Below, piece by piece: positions 1 to 12,713 of a stretch of 64,000 bases of DNA. The translations under genes and the position numbers were made by a program. The DNA is from Lomentospora prolificans (taxonomy: Eukaryota; Ascomycota; Sordariomycetes; Microascales; Microascaceae). The stretch is taken from contig JARFXM010000004.1 of NCBI GenBank assembly GCA_029532625.1, positions 682,001 to 746,000 on the forward strand, written 5' to 3'. The notes under the pieces were generated by a model, which was given only the letters and a program-made list of their open reading frames with translations, did not search any database and had not been told where the DNA came from. The stretch's first letter is position 1. Each line of letters opens with the position of its first letter.

Positions 1-1347
1 TAAACGAGATTGGTCTGGGTGACGGCGTTGCCACCAGGGTTGACAGTGACGACGGTGCCCTGGCCATTGCCTTGGCAGACAGTAGTGGGGGCTGCTTGGC
101 TACAATGACAGAGTTAGCGGGAATTTGACGTTGAGTCCCACAAATGTTCGCTTACCTAGTAATAGTGCGCGTCGTCAAAGCCAGCTCGGTGGTGGTCTGG
201 GGAGGAACGGTTGTGACGACAGTCTGAGTGACGGTGTAAGTCGTCTGAGTGTAGGTGACGGTCTGAGCGGCGACCGCAGCCTCCTCGCGCTCCTCGAGGC
301 TTCGCTTCTCTGGGAAAAGGGGAGGTCTTGTCAGTATCGAATATGCAATTTTTGCGGTCAAGCAAGCGGAAGACGAAGTGGCATACTAGTGGGGTAGTGG
401 CAGCTCGCCTGAGTGGTCTCGGTAGTCTGCCAGCGGCTAGTGACCTGTCCATCGGTCTGAGTGCGCGTGATGGTCTCTTCGACGACGACGGTTCGCGGCC
501 TCTGCTCGGTAACGGTGATGGTCTGGCCGGCGCCGCAGGGAGCAGTGACAGTCGACTGTCCAATGATGAGGATGTTGGTCACCTCTTGGGTGGACCTAAC
601 GGTGACGGCCTTGGGGGTGCTAGTAATTCCAAGCACGATAGTAGGTGTAGCCTAAAGCCTTTGTCAGTAAGGAGACGGGGCGTCAGAAGTTTGCCCACCC
701 GGTGGTGAACAACTTCCGAATGTTGGGGGATGGCCGGAACATACAGTTACTGTCTCAGTCTCGGGAACACCAACGGTCAAGGTAATAGTTCGCTGAACAT
801 TGACCTGCTCGCCAGAGATGATGATCTTCCATTCACCTGAGGTCATCGAAGAGTAGGGAATGCCGCTAAAGGTAAATATGTCAGTATTGCGTTCCTGAAT
901 GACTTCTTTCTCGCAAAAGTGCCTTGAGCCGGCCTGGGCACCAGCAAATTTTAGAGGGTTGGTGGGGGATTGTTACCAGGTGGAGGTAAGCTGCTGGCCC
1001 TCGGGCTGAGTGGTGATGGTGGAGCACGAGTAGTTGTTGCCCAAGGGGTCGACAAGGACAGGGTTGATGGCTTCTTGCGAACAGCCTACACTCATTCAGT
1101 TACAAACGTGATCGGTTTGAAAGGGTCGCTTATGTGAAGCACTTCTAAGCTCCCAGCAGCAAGGTAATGATTGTAGTAGCTACTTACCTTGGAAAACTGA
1201 CACGAAGCTGAAGTATTGAATCGAGCTCGCATCGATATAGTATTGGCCACCGTTCGCATAATCAATACCGTAACTGACACAATCCGCCATGACGCGGACG
1301 GCCAGGAGTGCGAACAGCGTCGCGAAAGACCTTAGAGTAGCTGCCAT
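1..1347 (-). CDS. Secreted Thr/Val-rich cell-surface-like protein (5' part, runs off left edge)
   Basis: Six exons can be joined: complement(1..99, 156..309, 387..651, 745..865, 977..1085, 1188..1347), each with GT-AG borders and consistent phase. The start ATG at 1347 is followed by a hydrophobic signal peptide (about residues 1-21, ending VRVMA). A cysteine-containing amino-terminal domain comes next, with Cys in DCVSYG, GCSQEA, YSCSTI and STCGIP. The rest is dominated by Thr/Val stretches such as TVTYTQTTYTVTQ and TVVVEETITRTQT, typical of extended O-glycosylated wall or surface proteins. A KKRSLEEREE segment at the start of exon 5 is highly charged and breaks the pattern. At least 235 residues are present; the carboxy end, including any GPI site, lies outside the window. 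I infer a secreted or wall-associated role and do not recognise an enzyme domain. Confidence 0.75.
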
Positions 1348-4300
1348 TATGACGGACCCGTATTCGTCTCGTTCTCCTTTCGATTAAGTAGATGGAAAGA
1401 CTGCGAGATTGAGCAAACGAAACAAAAAACGAATGTAGGGAGGGAAAAGAGAGAGATCCGTTAGGGGCAAGATCGGTGATTAGAGCTTCTTAGTGAGTGA
1501 CCAGGACAAGCTTCCCAAGGAGAAACAGAAACAAGTCTTTACGAAGAAAGAGGACTGAGAACTAGCTGGGTCAATGGGTCATTATTATAACTGGTAAAAC
1601 CTCCTCTCCTATCACCTCATACCTCACTTGGGGGGGGGGACTATCGCGAAGAAGGAGGGGGCGTGCAGCTTCTCGGTCTTGATAGTCAAAGTCGACCGGG
1701 AAAAGTAAAGCTTGTTGAGCAAAATACCTGTCGGGTATTGTGCAATATAGTAAGTATAGCCAGGAATAGTATCATCAATATGTACAGACGTGCGTGTTTC
1801 CTCAAGACCGGTGGGATGCCGTTTCCATGTTTCTCGCGGGCTCGACTCTCCAAAGACCAGGTGATTTTTGGGAATAGGTTAAAAGAGCCATATTGACTCG
1901 CCGCGGGACAATATTGCCAGTGTATTCAGCCTGTGTCGAGACGGTTACCAGGAACCAAGAAGCCCGCTCAGGCTAGGCGGGAAGCTTAGTTACTTTCTAA
2001 AACAGACCAGTGCCCGACAAGCGATAAGAATATGAAGAAAAAAAATAGGCAACCGGCAGGGATTTCGTATCCAGACAGCTGGATTATTATAATTTAGAGT
2101 GTAGAGCTTGCTGCACCGAGAGAAAACAGAGGTAGCGAGACAAGTGGGTAACAATTACCAAACTTCCCCATGCAGCCGCCACGAGGGGGCCAGCGGGCAG
2201 CGACTTCACCACCACGCGAGACCCTCGTAGAGACTCTCTGATGTACGATTGTTGCCCCGACACGATGGGGGAACCATGTCCCTCCTGCACGACTCGGCGA
2301 TGGGCCCGACATGTCCGCGGATTGTCTAAGAAAAGGCATTATTGCCGCACGATTCCTGGACTGGAGTGGGCTTGGGCAGCCGGAAGCACGGGGAAAGTGC
2401 ATGATGGTTAGATATGAATCGCGCTTCTTAAGGTGTAGATCGCTTGAGCTCTACTACCGAGCTGCCTTTACTGAGCGCGGTGTATCGACTAATACCTCAC
2501 GATATTGCTGTTGCTCCCGTGTCAAGGCAATGGACGGTTTACCCAACAACTCCCGCTGCTTGAAATAGATGTCCCTAACAACGGAACCCGACGTTTCGCT
2601 CTACTTGACTGTTTGGAATTGATGCGGTCTCGCACAACTAGATGCATTCCTAAAGAGCGGCTGAAGTATAATTCCCGGTCTAGGTGAAAAGTCGGTGCGT
2701 CGAGTCCACTGCATCGGGCAGCCAACACACCGTCAAAGCGAAGATGAAAGAGGTGGGAAGCACAGACTCATCCCCGACCTCAGGAGTAAAGGGTACTCGG
2801 TATGCAGAGACAAAGAGCGTATACTTAAAAGAGGGAGGAACCATCAGCTGCAGAGAAAGCGTATGGTCCTCCCCAAGTACTGCGCGCAGAGGCGATACGA
2901 TGGTGCTTGGGAGATGACGGGCGTGGTGGTGGGAATGATTCTGCCTATTTCATCAGCTCACGCCAGCAATCGGGAATTTTCTGCTGACGGACACATGTAG
3001 TTAATCTACGCCCTGTAGGTTCGCATACGGCTTCGTGTAGCGAGAAGTCAGGGCCGATACACCTCCCACATATAGGTGCGCTAGCCCTTACCTTGAGTCC
3101 TCCGCCTAGCTAGTGAGGATGTAGGCTTTGAGGGCTTCGGTAGAAGCAACTTACGGGATCAAGCCAACCAAGACTTTTGAGGGTCTTTCAGTTGAGAGCA
3201 CTACTCTAGGTCGTGGCTGTGCGATCTCATTGGTTACGGGGTGGCTAACAGAAGGCGAAGCAGGTGTCCTGCCCGAGGCTCTCGCGATGTTCGGAGGCGG
3301 GAATAAGCGTATTACTGTTAGCGATAAGAATTGGCTCGGGGCATTTCTTCCCTAAGCTCGAAGCGAGTGAAAGAACTGGGCATAACCTGCAGGTAAACCT
3401 GCCCTCGCTTTTGAAAGGGGTCCAGGCCACCTTGGCCGTAGAAACGACCCGCGTTCGGACCTCGCCCCGGCTCCCCAAGGCGATTCGGATGTGGGCAAGA
3501 AGGTTCCAAAACGGGGAGAGTTGTTAATATCAGGAACCGAGATCAAGGAGCGGATTCAAGGCAGCTTCGGGATGACAATATATTGTTGTCACAAAAGAAA
3601 AAGCTACAACATATTGATGTAGCGCGGGAGCTTTGCGTGGATGACGCTGACCGCCAAAAAAAAAAAATAGTTGCGCCGATCATCGCGTTTTGTTTGTTAG
3701 AAGCAGGAATTGGCATTCGAGGAAAGCGCCTGGCTTTGATCCAACCAGATCAAATAAGAAAGAAATGCCCATTTGCATTACGCGCCGACTCCAACTCGCA
3801 AGAACGACAGTACACAGACGATTAGCGAAGAGTGGACAAAGGGCTGAGTTGGCTGCTCTGGCGCGGTATTGCCCCTTGAGAGCACAAATATGGCGAGCTC
3901 CGGGAGGGAGGGACGGTAGCGAGTAGCTGGGCAGAAAGGAAAATGGGAAAAGGGGGCCAACCGAGATGCCGGTGATGGTACTATCGTGTATCGGCGTTCG
4001 CTTGGGAAGGTGGGAGAAGGAGTATATGTCAGAGGATGAGGATGAATGCAGTGCATGTATCCAGCCAACCACAGTGCATTATCCCCTTGATTACCGTCGG
4101 CGAAGGTGCAAATCCGGTCGCCGGCTTAAATGAAGGCACCGCACGTTACGGCATCTTGCTGTATGACTCGAGGAGCGTCGAACCACGGCATTAAGGTACA
4201 GGTTAGTCCCACCGCTGGTAGGAGCCAGTCCTAGTTCATTTTGATATGAAGCCGAGGTGCTGGCGTGGGTCGATGCCAACTCGTTTCCTGAACGAAGTAG

Positions 4301-7300
4301 TGAACGCCGAGACGGGGGGAAGTTATGAACCTGGTAATGCCCTTCCTGACTTCCGATTGTTTTTCCGAATCTGTTTTTACCCGATTGAGTCGAGCTCCCA
4401 ACTTGTAGTACGATGTAGAGCGTCGCCAGCTAGGGAGGGCCTACTAGCGTTATTGATACGAATGAATCAATTGATCGTGGGCGTATGGGCGGTGGCTTAA
4501 CTTCGACCATCCTGACTTTTTCTTTTTCCTCTCCAATAGCTGGCCGGGCCCAAGGACTCGTGATTACATTGTAAGAGGGCATTGGGCATTGTAATTTCAG
4601 ATATATCTAAGCAGTTCTAAGCAATCCCTTCCCCGTCATGACGAGGCTTTCAATTCTCTGACTGAACGCAGATCGACCAAACGCAGAAACGCATGCCCTC
4701 CGAACCGAAGACAGAAAGAGCAGTCCACCACAACAGCTCCTTGTTGCTAAAGAAGCGCCTGCCTGTTGCGATGACTTGTCAACCCACCGCTCAGATCATG
4801 AGGACGTAGGCAACATTGAGCCTCAACAGACGCAGGAGCCGAGTCATGCCACTGATGATCAAGGCGACGTGAAGTGAAGCGACTCACTCCGCCTTGTCCC
4901 TGCCACCACGTACGCTTGACCCTGTGTATCGACGTATCCGGCGGACTTGACCATCTTGGCATCCCAACATCATAACCTCTGCCTCATGAAGCCCTCCTTC
5001 CTTGGGACTTATACTGAGGAAGTGCTTCATGAGAGATGTAGGTTGGCCTTTTCTGACATAAAAAAGATGACTTCAGGGTGTAGAATGATTCCTACGGCCT
5101 CGTCGCGACCTCTCTCCCGAGGATTATGACGGTAAAGTTAAAGTGATGAGTTGATGTCCTTTCAAGATCTGCATTTACTCTTACCTCCGATAGCCGTCGA
5201 ATGGGATTGCTAGTTATTGAAAGCCTCGAATCTTTCACCTTCGTAACCGCTCAAACCCAATGCGCCTCTTTTACGGCTTCTCTCGAGCAACGTATTCAGG
5301 CGACCTAACATACATGGAGTGGGAGGTGTAGATGGGGGGCATCCACAGAGCCTCTGGCTCCAATTCACTGGCGGATGGCGGAGAGGAAGAGGCTATTGCC
5401 CAGCAAACATCTCTTTACTCTGAGCGATGTTGCCGATTGAAGTATAATATCGCGGATGTGACGATTGGCTCAAATCGCGTACCTCCTAAATTCTCTCCGC
5501 CATTACAGCTAATGGGGCTTTAGAGATAGGATCGTGTGTTTAGAGCTTACCAAGGAGTGAAATGTGAGGTGCAGAGTCCCTCGACTCAAGTCCAGCCATC
5601 AGCCATCTATCCCAACAGAGCTCGCTTCCGTATCGGTCCATGGAGCTCTTTGATTAGTCGGATATGGCTGAGAATGACGACACACGCCTGGCATCAGTCG
5701 GGCAATGAACTGCAGTACGAGGGCACACTAATTATCTGGGTAATTTGCAATGAAAACGGCTATGGTAGGTCCGGAGCTGAGTGCGGTACGAAGGGGTCAG
5801 CTATACCCTCCTCTTCAATCCTCTAGTTCCGCTAATTGATCGAACAGCAACGCGGCCGAGCCCGGCTCCAGAGCTCACCCCCCTTTCGGTGATATAAATG
5901 ATCCACCAACTTAATAGTTGTGTGCCTGAAGGGGAAGCCTGACAGGCTGACGTCCCGGTTCAATTACTTAAGGTGGCAAGGTACAGAATGACCGGATCGA
6001 CGGGACAGAAAAGCCTATAGAAAGAGTAAGCTGGAAAATCGCACTTTTAACTGACTCGAGGGAGAGAAGGAGGGAAAAACAAGAGAGAAAAAATGGCCGA
6101 CACCTCCTCGAACTCGAAAGGGCTGATTGCCTTCAAAAGACATCCGATTTCCCACATGGCCATGGGAATAAGGGAGGGATCTAATTGAAGCAATGGAGGC
6201 AAGTCCTCACATCGAAGCACTCAGCTTACTCTCACGGAGCCTTGAGTTCCGGCCTGGACATCCGTCTTTACAGTATAATCCTCTCGCCAAATGGTGGCAG
6301 ATTCTGTTCTGACACAGCAACTTATGGCCGGTTATCTCATCCCCAATCGCCAGCGACGAGAATTGATTTGTGACGGCCAAGGGAACAGAAGCTGGCTGTC
6401 AACTACCCTGACCCTTGTATGCCCTATTTTTAAACTGTGAAAGACTTCTTCTCTGATGTAACATCCCCTCTTCAGCATACAGCAGAATCCCGATTCGACG
6501 AACCATACCGTCTTCGGGTTCATGCCGCTTTGAATTCTGCCGGCCCGCATCTCCCTGCAACCAGGCATTAACGGGTATAATGACTGACCAACAGGTACCG
6601 CCACAGTGCCAACTCTCCAGTTCTTCACCTGACGAAATTCTTGTAACCGGCCGAATCAGACTCGAGCACCCACTACTGCCATCGTAAGACAAGGGGCGCG
6701 AGGTTCCAAGGTTGTCGATGAGGCTGCAAGGCTCAATGTAAAAGTCAGGTCCGCCCACAGTACTGATGGTTAGCCTGTGACAGTGCCAGTACACCTAGGC
6801 GCCAGATATGGCAATCGCGACTCTCTATTTGATAGCAAGGGGCAGGCTGTATCATCACCGACCCTGTTCATGGCCAATTCTTTCAATGTTAGAGGGGCTT
6901 AAGACCCCGGTGACGATCTTTGGTCCTAGTCTCCGCATTTACCTGATTCCTGCCTTTCTTTTGGCACTCTTGATCCGATATGGTTGGAGTGTATATCGAG
7001 GGGTCCTAGCGGCGGCTGCGAGGACGGGGAATCTTAACCACGCCGGGAGACGTTGGCTATATGGAAGCGTTATATCAAATCGTGGTTGCATCGCATCCCT
7101 ATCAACGTTAGCCTGGCGGGAAACAGCCAGCGCAACCAACGAACGAGAATTCGAATTGTCGGCAACTCCTACTGACCACTCTCCGTTTCTCTGCATGGGC
7201 TGGCCTTCGTCTTTTCCACTGGGAACGAAGACTGCCATATGAACTGACCTCCAGTTTTCGCTAGGCCGCCCATACAGAATGTATTTGGGCTCGCTTCCTC

Positions 7301-9773
7301 TAAAAATAGGATTGTTGGGTCTGCATATCGACGGGTCGGGCATGCTTTTGGAGTAGCGATGCGAGAACTCACAGTGCCGGCTCTCCCGAGCCAACGGGCT
7401 TCGGGCTACAGATCCGGCGAGTGTTAGTGCTATCGCGATATGCCGCAGATTCGAAATGTGAGCGGGAAAGTGCCGCAAAGTGTAAGGAATCCCGAGTCAA
7501 ATTGGTGCTCCTTCGACCCACCAAGACTTACGGCCGAGCTCATCTTCCGCCTTCGGACAGGTAGCCTTACTCAATATTTAGCCCGGTTTAAATCTGGGAA
7601 ACGCACTTGCTAGCACGCCAGTTTGTTGCCCCTGGTGCAGGACCAGTTGGTTGGTTTGATGGGACTCTAGCCCACCACTACGTCGGGGAATTGGAGTTAG
7701 CGTGTCTAAGTGTGGTCGAAATCTAGCCTAGAGTATCGTTGATGAAACTTCTCTCTCCTCGTTCTAGTCGAGCTGACCGCGACCGGCGGCGTTACGACTA
7801 AAATGGCTCGGAGAGGGAATACATGGTCGAAACCACGAATCATTTCTTCGGCACTCCACTTTAGCTAGTTGGGAGGAATGCGTCCTTCTCAACTCAAAAC
7901 CTTCAATAAGGCATGTCGATCCATACCTTATAAAGGTGTTCTCTTTGAGTGGCGCCGCCCTCCGCGGTACTCATACACGTTGTGAAGTGGTAGTTGTCGA
8001 CCCCGGATCCCGGGCATTGGACCACGCGAACCGTGGACTGCACACCATCCGGAATTCGTCAGCGTCGCTAGGTCCCGTGTCAAGGCAACCCTATGGTTAC
8101 ATTCCCCCTCTTCATAGTCGGACCTTATCTCGATGCCGTGGCTCTAGAGAGGCTCGAGATGCTCATGTTTTAGAAATTCGAGCTCGACCGCACTTTTCAA
8201 CACCATTGATATCCAAGTTTCCATCACTTATTGCATGCATGCATGAACCACAGTTCTACAGCAGCATGACCAGCATGATCGTAGCAATCTCCTATGCAGA
8301 ATAAAATCCTTATTGGCGCCGAGACTCATGGCCGATGTCAAACCAGACGCGCGATTTCGGACAGATGCACGGGGGAGGCTGAGCCAGCAGCCTTCCAGAA
8401 GTCCTAGAGAGGGTACATCGTATTTGCGTGGATGAGCCAATCTCGGTTTCGTGTGAGAAGATGCACGCTGAGGTAATACTTGGACGAGATAAGGACATCA
8501 CTCCGACTGATGGACGGCGAGAGTCCAGCCCGGACTCGCAGGGCCTGCCCCTGAACTCTGATTCCCGGCACGCACTGTCAGAGTGCCAAAGAGTCGATTG
8601 CTCCACTGTCACGGCCATTATTACACGACCTACTTTGAAGTTGTGGGAGAGATATCTCGAAGCGAAGGGTGTAGTCCAGAATCACCGTAAGATGGGCCTT
8701 CGAGCAATGCTTGGCGCAGGTGCCACATATTCGATTGGCCTACCTTGCAGTCTACGAGGATGAAATTTACTTTCCAGCTTACTGGGTTTGCTACCATAAA
8801 GATTGTATGATACGATCGACCGACTCAGCCCCGTTGTTTGAACTCGGGAGATTCGCTACGTAACGCGGCTGTGAGAACCAAGTCTGTAGTCCATATTGGA
8901 GCGGCTCGAGCCTATCAATGGACGTTTGTCGATCATAGAAGCGTGGTTAAAATTGCGGGGAGACGACCAAACTTACAGCTCAATGCGCAGTTGTCCGTAT
9001 ATTCGCCGATTAATAACGAAAATATCAAAGGATTTCGATACTTCAGGGATCAGGATCCCGCGTGCCTTGCATCGTCTTAGCTTCTTTGGTCCGTCGTTGT
9101 TGCAGCCCTTCCTACTGTTTGGCCTTGGCCCTCAGTCGTGCCTGGCTCTGAGCTTTTCCCGGTACCATCTTGACAAATGGGATGAGGCGGGTATCTGGAA
9201 GTCTCGTCACCTCTTCCCCCGCAGATCTTATCCAGATTGTAGCCTTGACAGAGGTACCATCGCTTACAGGGATTCTGCTTTCTTCCCCGAGAAGGATCGT
9301 GCGTCCCGCGCAATCCACAGGGCTATGTGCCACCCAGACGCAATCCCTTTCTATATCTCCATGCTGTTTGGGGTGTTCTGTTCCTGCTACAGTCGACACT
9401 AAGAACCTCCCTCGAGCTTCTAGTAGATCAATGTATGCTCACCATTCATGCCGTGGAGATTGGTTGAAGTATAGGGGACATAAGACACATCCAGTGCAAC
9501 GTTGAAGAAGGGACGCGGCAAGACGGAAGGCAGAAAAATAAAATAAAAAAAAGTTACCAATGTCGGCTGTGCACCGCCCTTGTTCTTGTCCCGGTTATGA
9601 GCTCGGGCTCGGCGATGTGAGTCGACCTTTGGAAGGGTTCGTATACATCTCACTGCACTGCACCACACCAAGAGACGCGTGTTACTGATTCCTGTCTTAC
9701 TACTATGCTATTTTCCCTACCCGCGCGTGAAGAATGTGAGTAACGGCGTCCTTGACCGAGCCCGCTTTTGGTG
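1348..9773. other. Gene-poor 8.4 kb interval
   Basis: No ORF here has a recognisable domain or coherent exon structure. The longest open frames (about 145-180 codons near 6.8-7.5 kb) overlap each other on opposite strands, as expected by chance in balanced-GC DNA. CpG is common throughout and the sequence is not TpA-rich, so it does not look like heavily RIP-mutated transposon DNA. A perfect 16-base direct repeat sits at 2515-2530 and 8073-8088. A G run lies near 1630 and A-rich stretches near 3657 and 9536. The right end is the laccase promoter. Confidence 0.6.
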
Positions 9774-9782
9774 TATATAAAT
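9774..9782 (+). promoter_or_regulatory. TATA box of the laccase gene
   Basis: The sequence TATATAAAT lies about 150 bases before the chosen laccase start and just after a GC-rich stretch. It is the only strong TATA motif near the gene, and it is on the coding strand at a reasonable distance for a pyrimidine-rich leader (9820-9924). Assignment rests on position and consensus only. Confidence 0.55.
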
Positions 9783-9924
9783 CAATAGCCTTCCGGCATC
9801 CCGCCAGCATCTATCTTCCTTGATGACTTCTCGATACCCAGGTTATTCACTCACCTCCATCCTCCCACGACGCTCCTTCTTCTTCGTCCCTTTCTACCTT
9901 CTCTTGTCCTCAGCTCCACTCCCA

Positions 9925-12713
9925 ATGCATACTTGGAGCCTTTTTAAGGCCACCCTTGGCCTGGCCCTGGGAAGCAGTGTCTTTGCAGAGCCTATTCCCA
10001 ACAGGGTGCAAAACCTTGAACCTAGGCAGACGTCGGTCCTCACTCCTGGGGGTTCTCCTTGCGGCGAGCATGGCCCGACTAATAGGCGGTGCTGGATGAA
10101 TAACTGGACAATTGACAAGGAAAACGAGATTGATCCTCCTCCGGCCTTTGTAGGTGATTGGCACAGACACTGCGAAGCTAAGGTAAGGCTAACATGACCT
10201 GGTGCAGCACAATAGGGAATATGACTTCTACATCACGAATGAGACTCATTGGATGGGACCCGATGGTGTAGAGAAGCATGTAATGCTCGTCAATGGTAAG
10301 TTGAAAACACCCTCAATCTTCTCGGGTCAGCCATCCTTCTTGTTTGGGGGAGGGCTGATCCCGATGGGTTGGGCGAATCCGAGGCGTAGTAGTTCCCTTT
10401 TGGAAATAATCGAGGATCGCCGAGCGGCATTAGGCTAACTTGAAATTCCACAGGACAATATCCTGGCCCGACAATTGAAGCCGGTAAGACTGCCCTCTTC
10501 TGCTGTCCCTCTTCCTTCACTTCTGGCCCGCCCGCCCACTCGCCGGCTTAATATGGGCGGATATGGATTGGCCACACCACGCAAACGCCTGGCGATAATG
10601 GGAGGACAACCCGCTTGGGGCTTTGAGACCCAGCGGGCTACATCCTCGTCGACTCGTCTCTACTCGTTCTGCGTTGGGGAACGATTTTCTGACCTCAGTG
10701 ACAAATAGATTGGGGTGACTACATTGTGGTTAACGTGCATAATATGCTTGAGGATAACGGGTAAGCCTTCGTTCTCTTGATTTTTTCTTTTCGCCGTCTC
10801 GCTTGATTCTCACATGCATATGCGAACCCCGTCTTTTTTTTTCCTTTTTCTTTTTTCTTTCTTTTTTTTCCCTTTTTTTCCTTTTTTTTCTCTTTTCTTT
10901 TTTTTTTCCTATCTTAGGTGATGGCGATTCTTTCTCTCTCCTCCCGACCGCGGCCACTCTTTGGGTACTGGTTGGAGACAAGTTGATTTCTCTCCCGAGC
11001 ACTGCCCGTTCCATTCTGTCTTATGTTGAGGGTGGCTTCTCGGGTCTGTGTTGGCGGCTAAACAGCTAACCTTTTTTTTTTTTTTTTTTTTCCTCTTTTA
11101 CAGCACTTCGATCCATTGGCACGGAATCAGGCAGATCGGAGAGAGCGACCAGGATGGAGCGAACGGAGTTACGGAGTGTCCTATTCCACCTGGCGGCAGC
11201 AAGACGTACTCGTTCCACGTCGTGCAGTACGGAAACTCTTGGTAGGTTGATTCTACCCCCTCCCAAAGCAGGAAATGCGGCGGAATGTCTGGCCGTATTG
11301 GATAACCTTGGTTTTCCTATTCGGCGGACGAGCTGGCAAGAGAAACAGCCCGGAAATGAATGCTAACCCAATGCTCTCCCCACGCACAGGTACCACAGCC
11401 ACTTCTCAGGACAATATGGAAATGGCGTCTTTGGTGCGATGGTTGTAAATGGCCCTGCAGTGGAGAATTACGACATTGACCTTGGCCCGTGTAAGTGCTA
11501 GCCAGCGACGATTAGAACAAAAGGTTAACCCATTCACTGACGCTTGGATCCAGACGTCCTCAATGACTACTACCATGACACGGCGGACAACCTCGGCCGC
11601 ATCGCCGAGAAGTCCGGCCCGCCAGACAGCCAGAATATCATGTTCCGCGGCAAGAATGTGCACCACTCGGATCCTTCCAAGGGCGAGTACGACCGTCTCA
11701 AGCTGACGCCTGGAAAAACCCACCGTCTACGCCTCATCAACACTAGTGTGGACAACTCGCTCACCGTCAGCCTCGTGGGCCACACTATGAAGGTTATCCA
11801 GGCGGACCTTGTGCCTATTGAGCCTACTGTCCGCGAACACATCTTTCTCGCCGTTGGACAGCGCTACGACGTCATTATCGAGGCCAACCAGCCTGTCGAT
11901 AACTACTGGTTCAATGTGACTCTGGAGAGCAGGAACAACTGCGGCAGGTCCGAGAACCCCTACCCTGCAGCCATCTTTTCTTACGAGGGTGCCGACGAGG
12001 GTGCTCTCCCGACGGAGCGGGGCGAACCTTTCGCGGCAGGGTGTGAGAACGAGGTGGGCCTCGTCCCTTGGCTCAGAAGGCATCTTGATCCCGCCGACTT
12101 TGTCGAGCCCGGCCTCCTCAACATCACCCTTGAGCAGCCCGAGCTCCCCGTCCAAGGCAAGGTTTTCCGCTGGGAAATCAACGACGTTGATATCGAGGTT
12201 GAGTGGGACCACCCGATCCTCGAATACCTTCACGAGGGCCGCACCGACTGGAAGTCGAAGAGCAACCTCATCGAGATCCCCGACGCAAACATTTGGACTT
12301 ACTGGATTATCCAGAACAACTTTATTCTACCCCACCCCATCCATCTTCACGGCCACGACTTCCTCGTCCTCGGCAAGGGCTCTGGTCGCTTCAACCGCGA
12401 GGAGCACTTTGACCAGCTCAAGTTCGACAACCCGCCGCGCCGCGACGTCGAGCAGATGCCCGGCAGCGGCTGGATGGTCATCGCCTTTTACACGGATAAC
12501 CCCGGCGCGTGGCTCCTTCACTGCCATATCGGCTGGCACGTTTCACAGGGCTTCGGCATGCAGTTCCTAGAGAGGAAGGATGAGATCCCGAATATTATGC
12601 ACTTGAATCAACTAGAACCGAACTGTAATGCTTGGAGGGAGTACGTGCCAAAGGCTGGGTGGCTTCCTATGTTGGACTCGGGATTGAAGAACAGGAGGAA
12701 GTGGCGGTGGTAG
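9925..12713 (+). CDS. Secreted ascomycete laccase (multicopper oxidase)
   Basis: Seven exons: 9925..10149, 10208..10295, 10454..10483, 10709..10760, 11104..11241, 11390..11490, 11554..12713, giving 597 residues. Laccases oxidise phenols and reduce O2 to water outside the cell. The four copper ligand blocks are visible: HWHG (exon 5), YHSHFSGQ (exon 6), HPIHLHGHDF and HCHIGWHVSQG (exon 7). The residue ten positions after the type-1 copper cysteine is Phe. The start MHTWSLFK begins a clean signal peptide; an in-frame ATG at 9820 would add 35 residues. The protein ends in DSGL followed by KNRRKWRW, the known ascomycete laccase processing site and a short basic tail. Intron 4 (10761..11103) is 343 bases and very T-rich. 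Gene-specific substrate cannot be read from the sequence. Confidence 0.95.

Noticed and set aside
6808..7478. Overlapping frames of 144 (plus) and 179 (minus) codons
   Set aside because: Opposite-strand overlap, no domain and no coding-like third-position bias; chance frames in balanced-GC DNA.
9077..9402. Two minus-strand frames and one plus-strand frame just upstream of the laccase
   Set aside because: No recognisable family or splice-supported extension; mutually overlapping.
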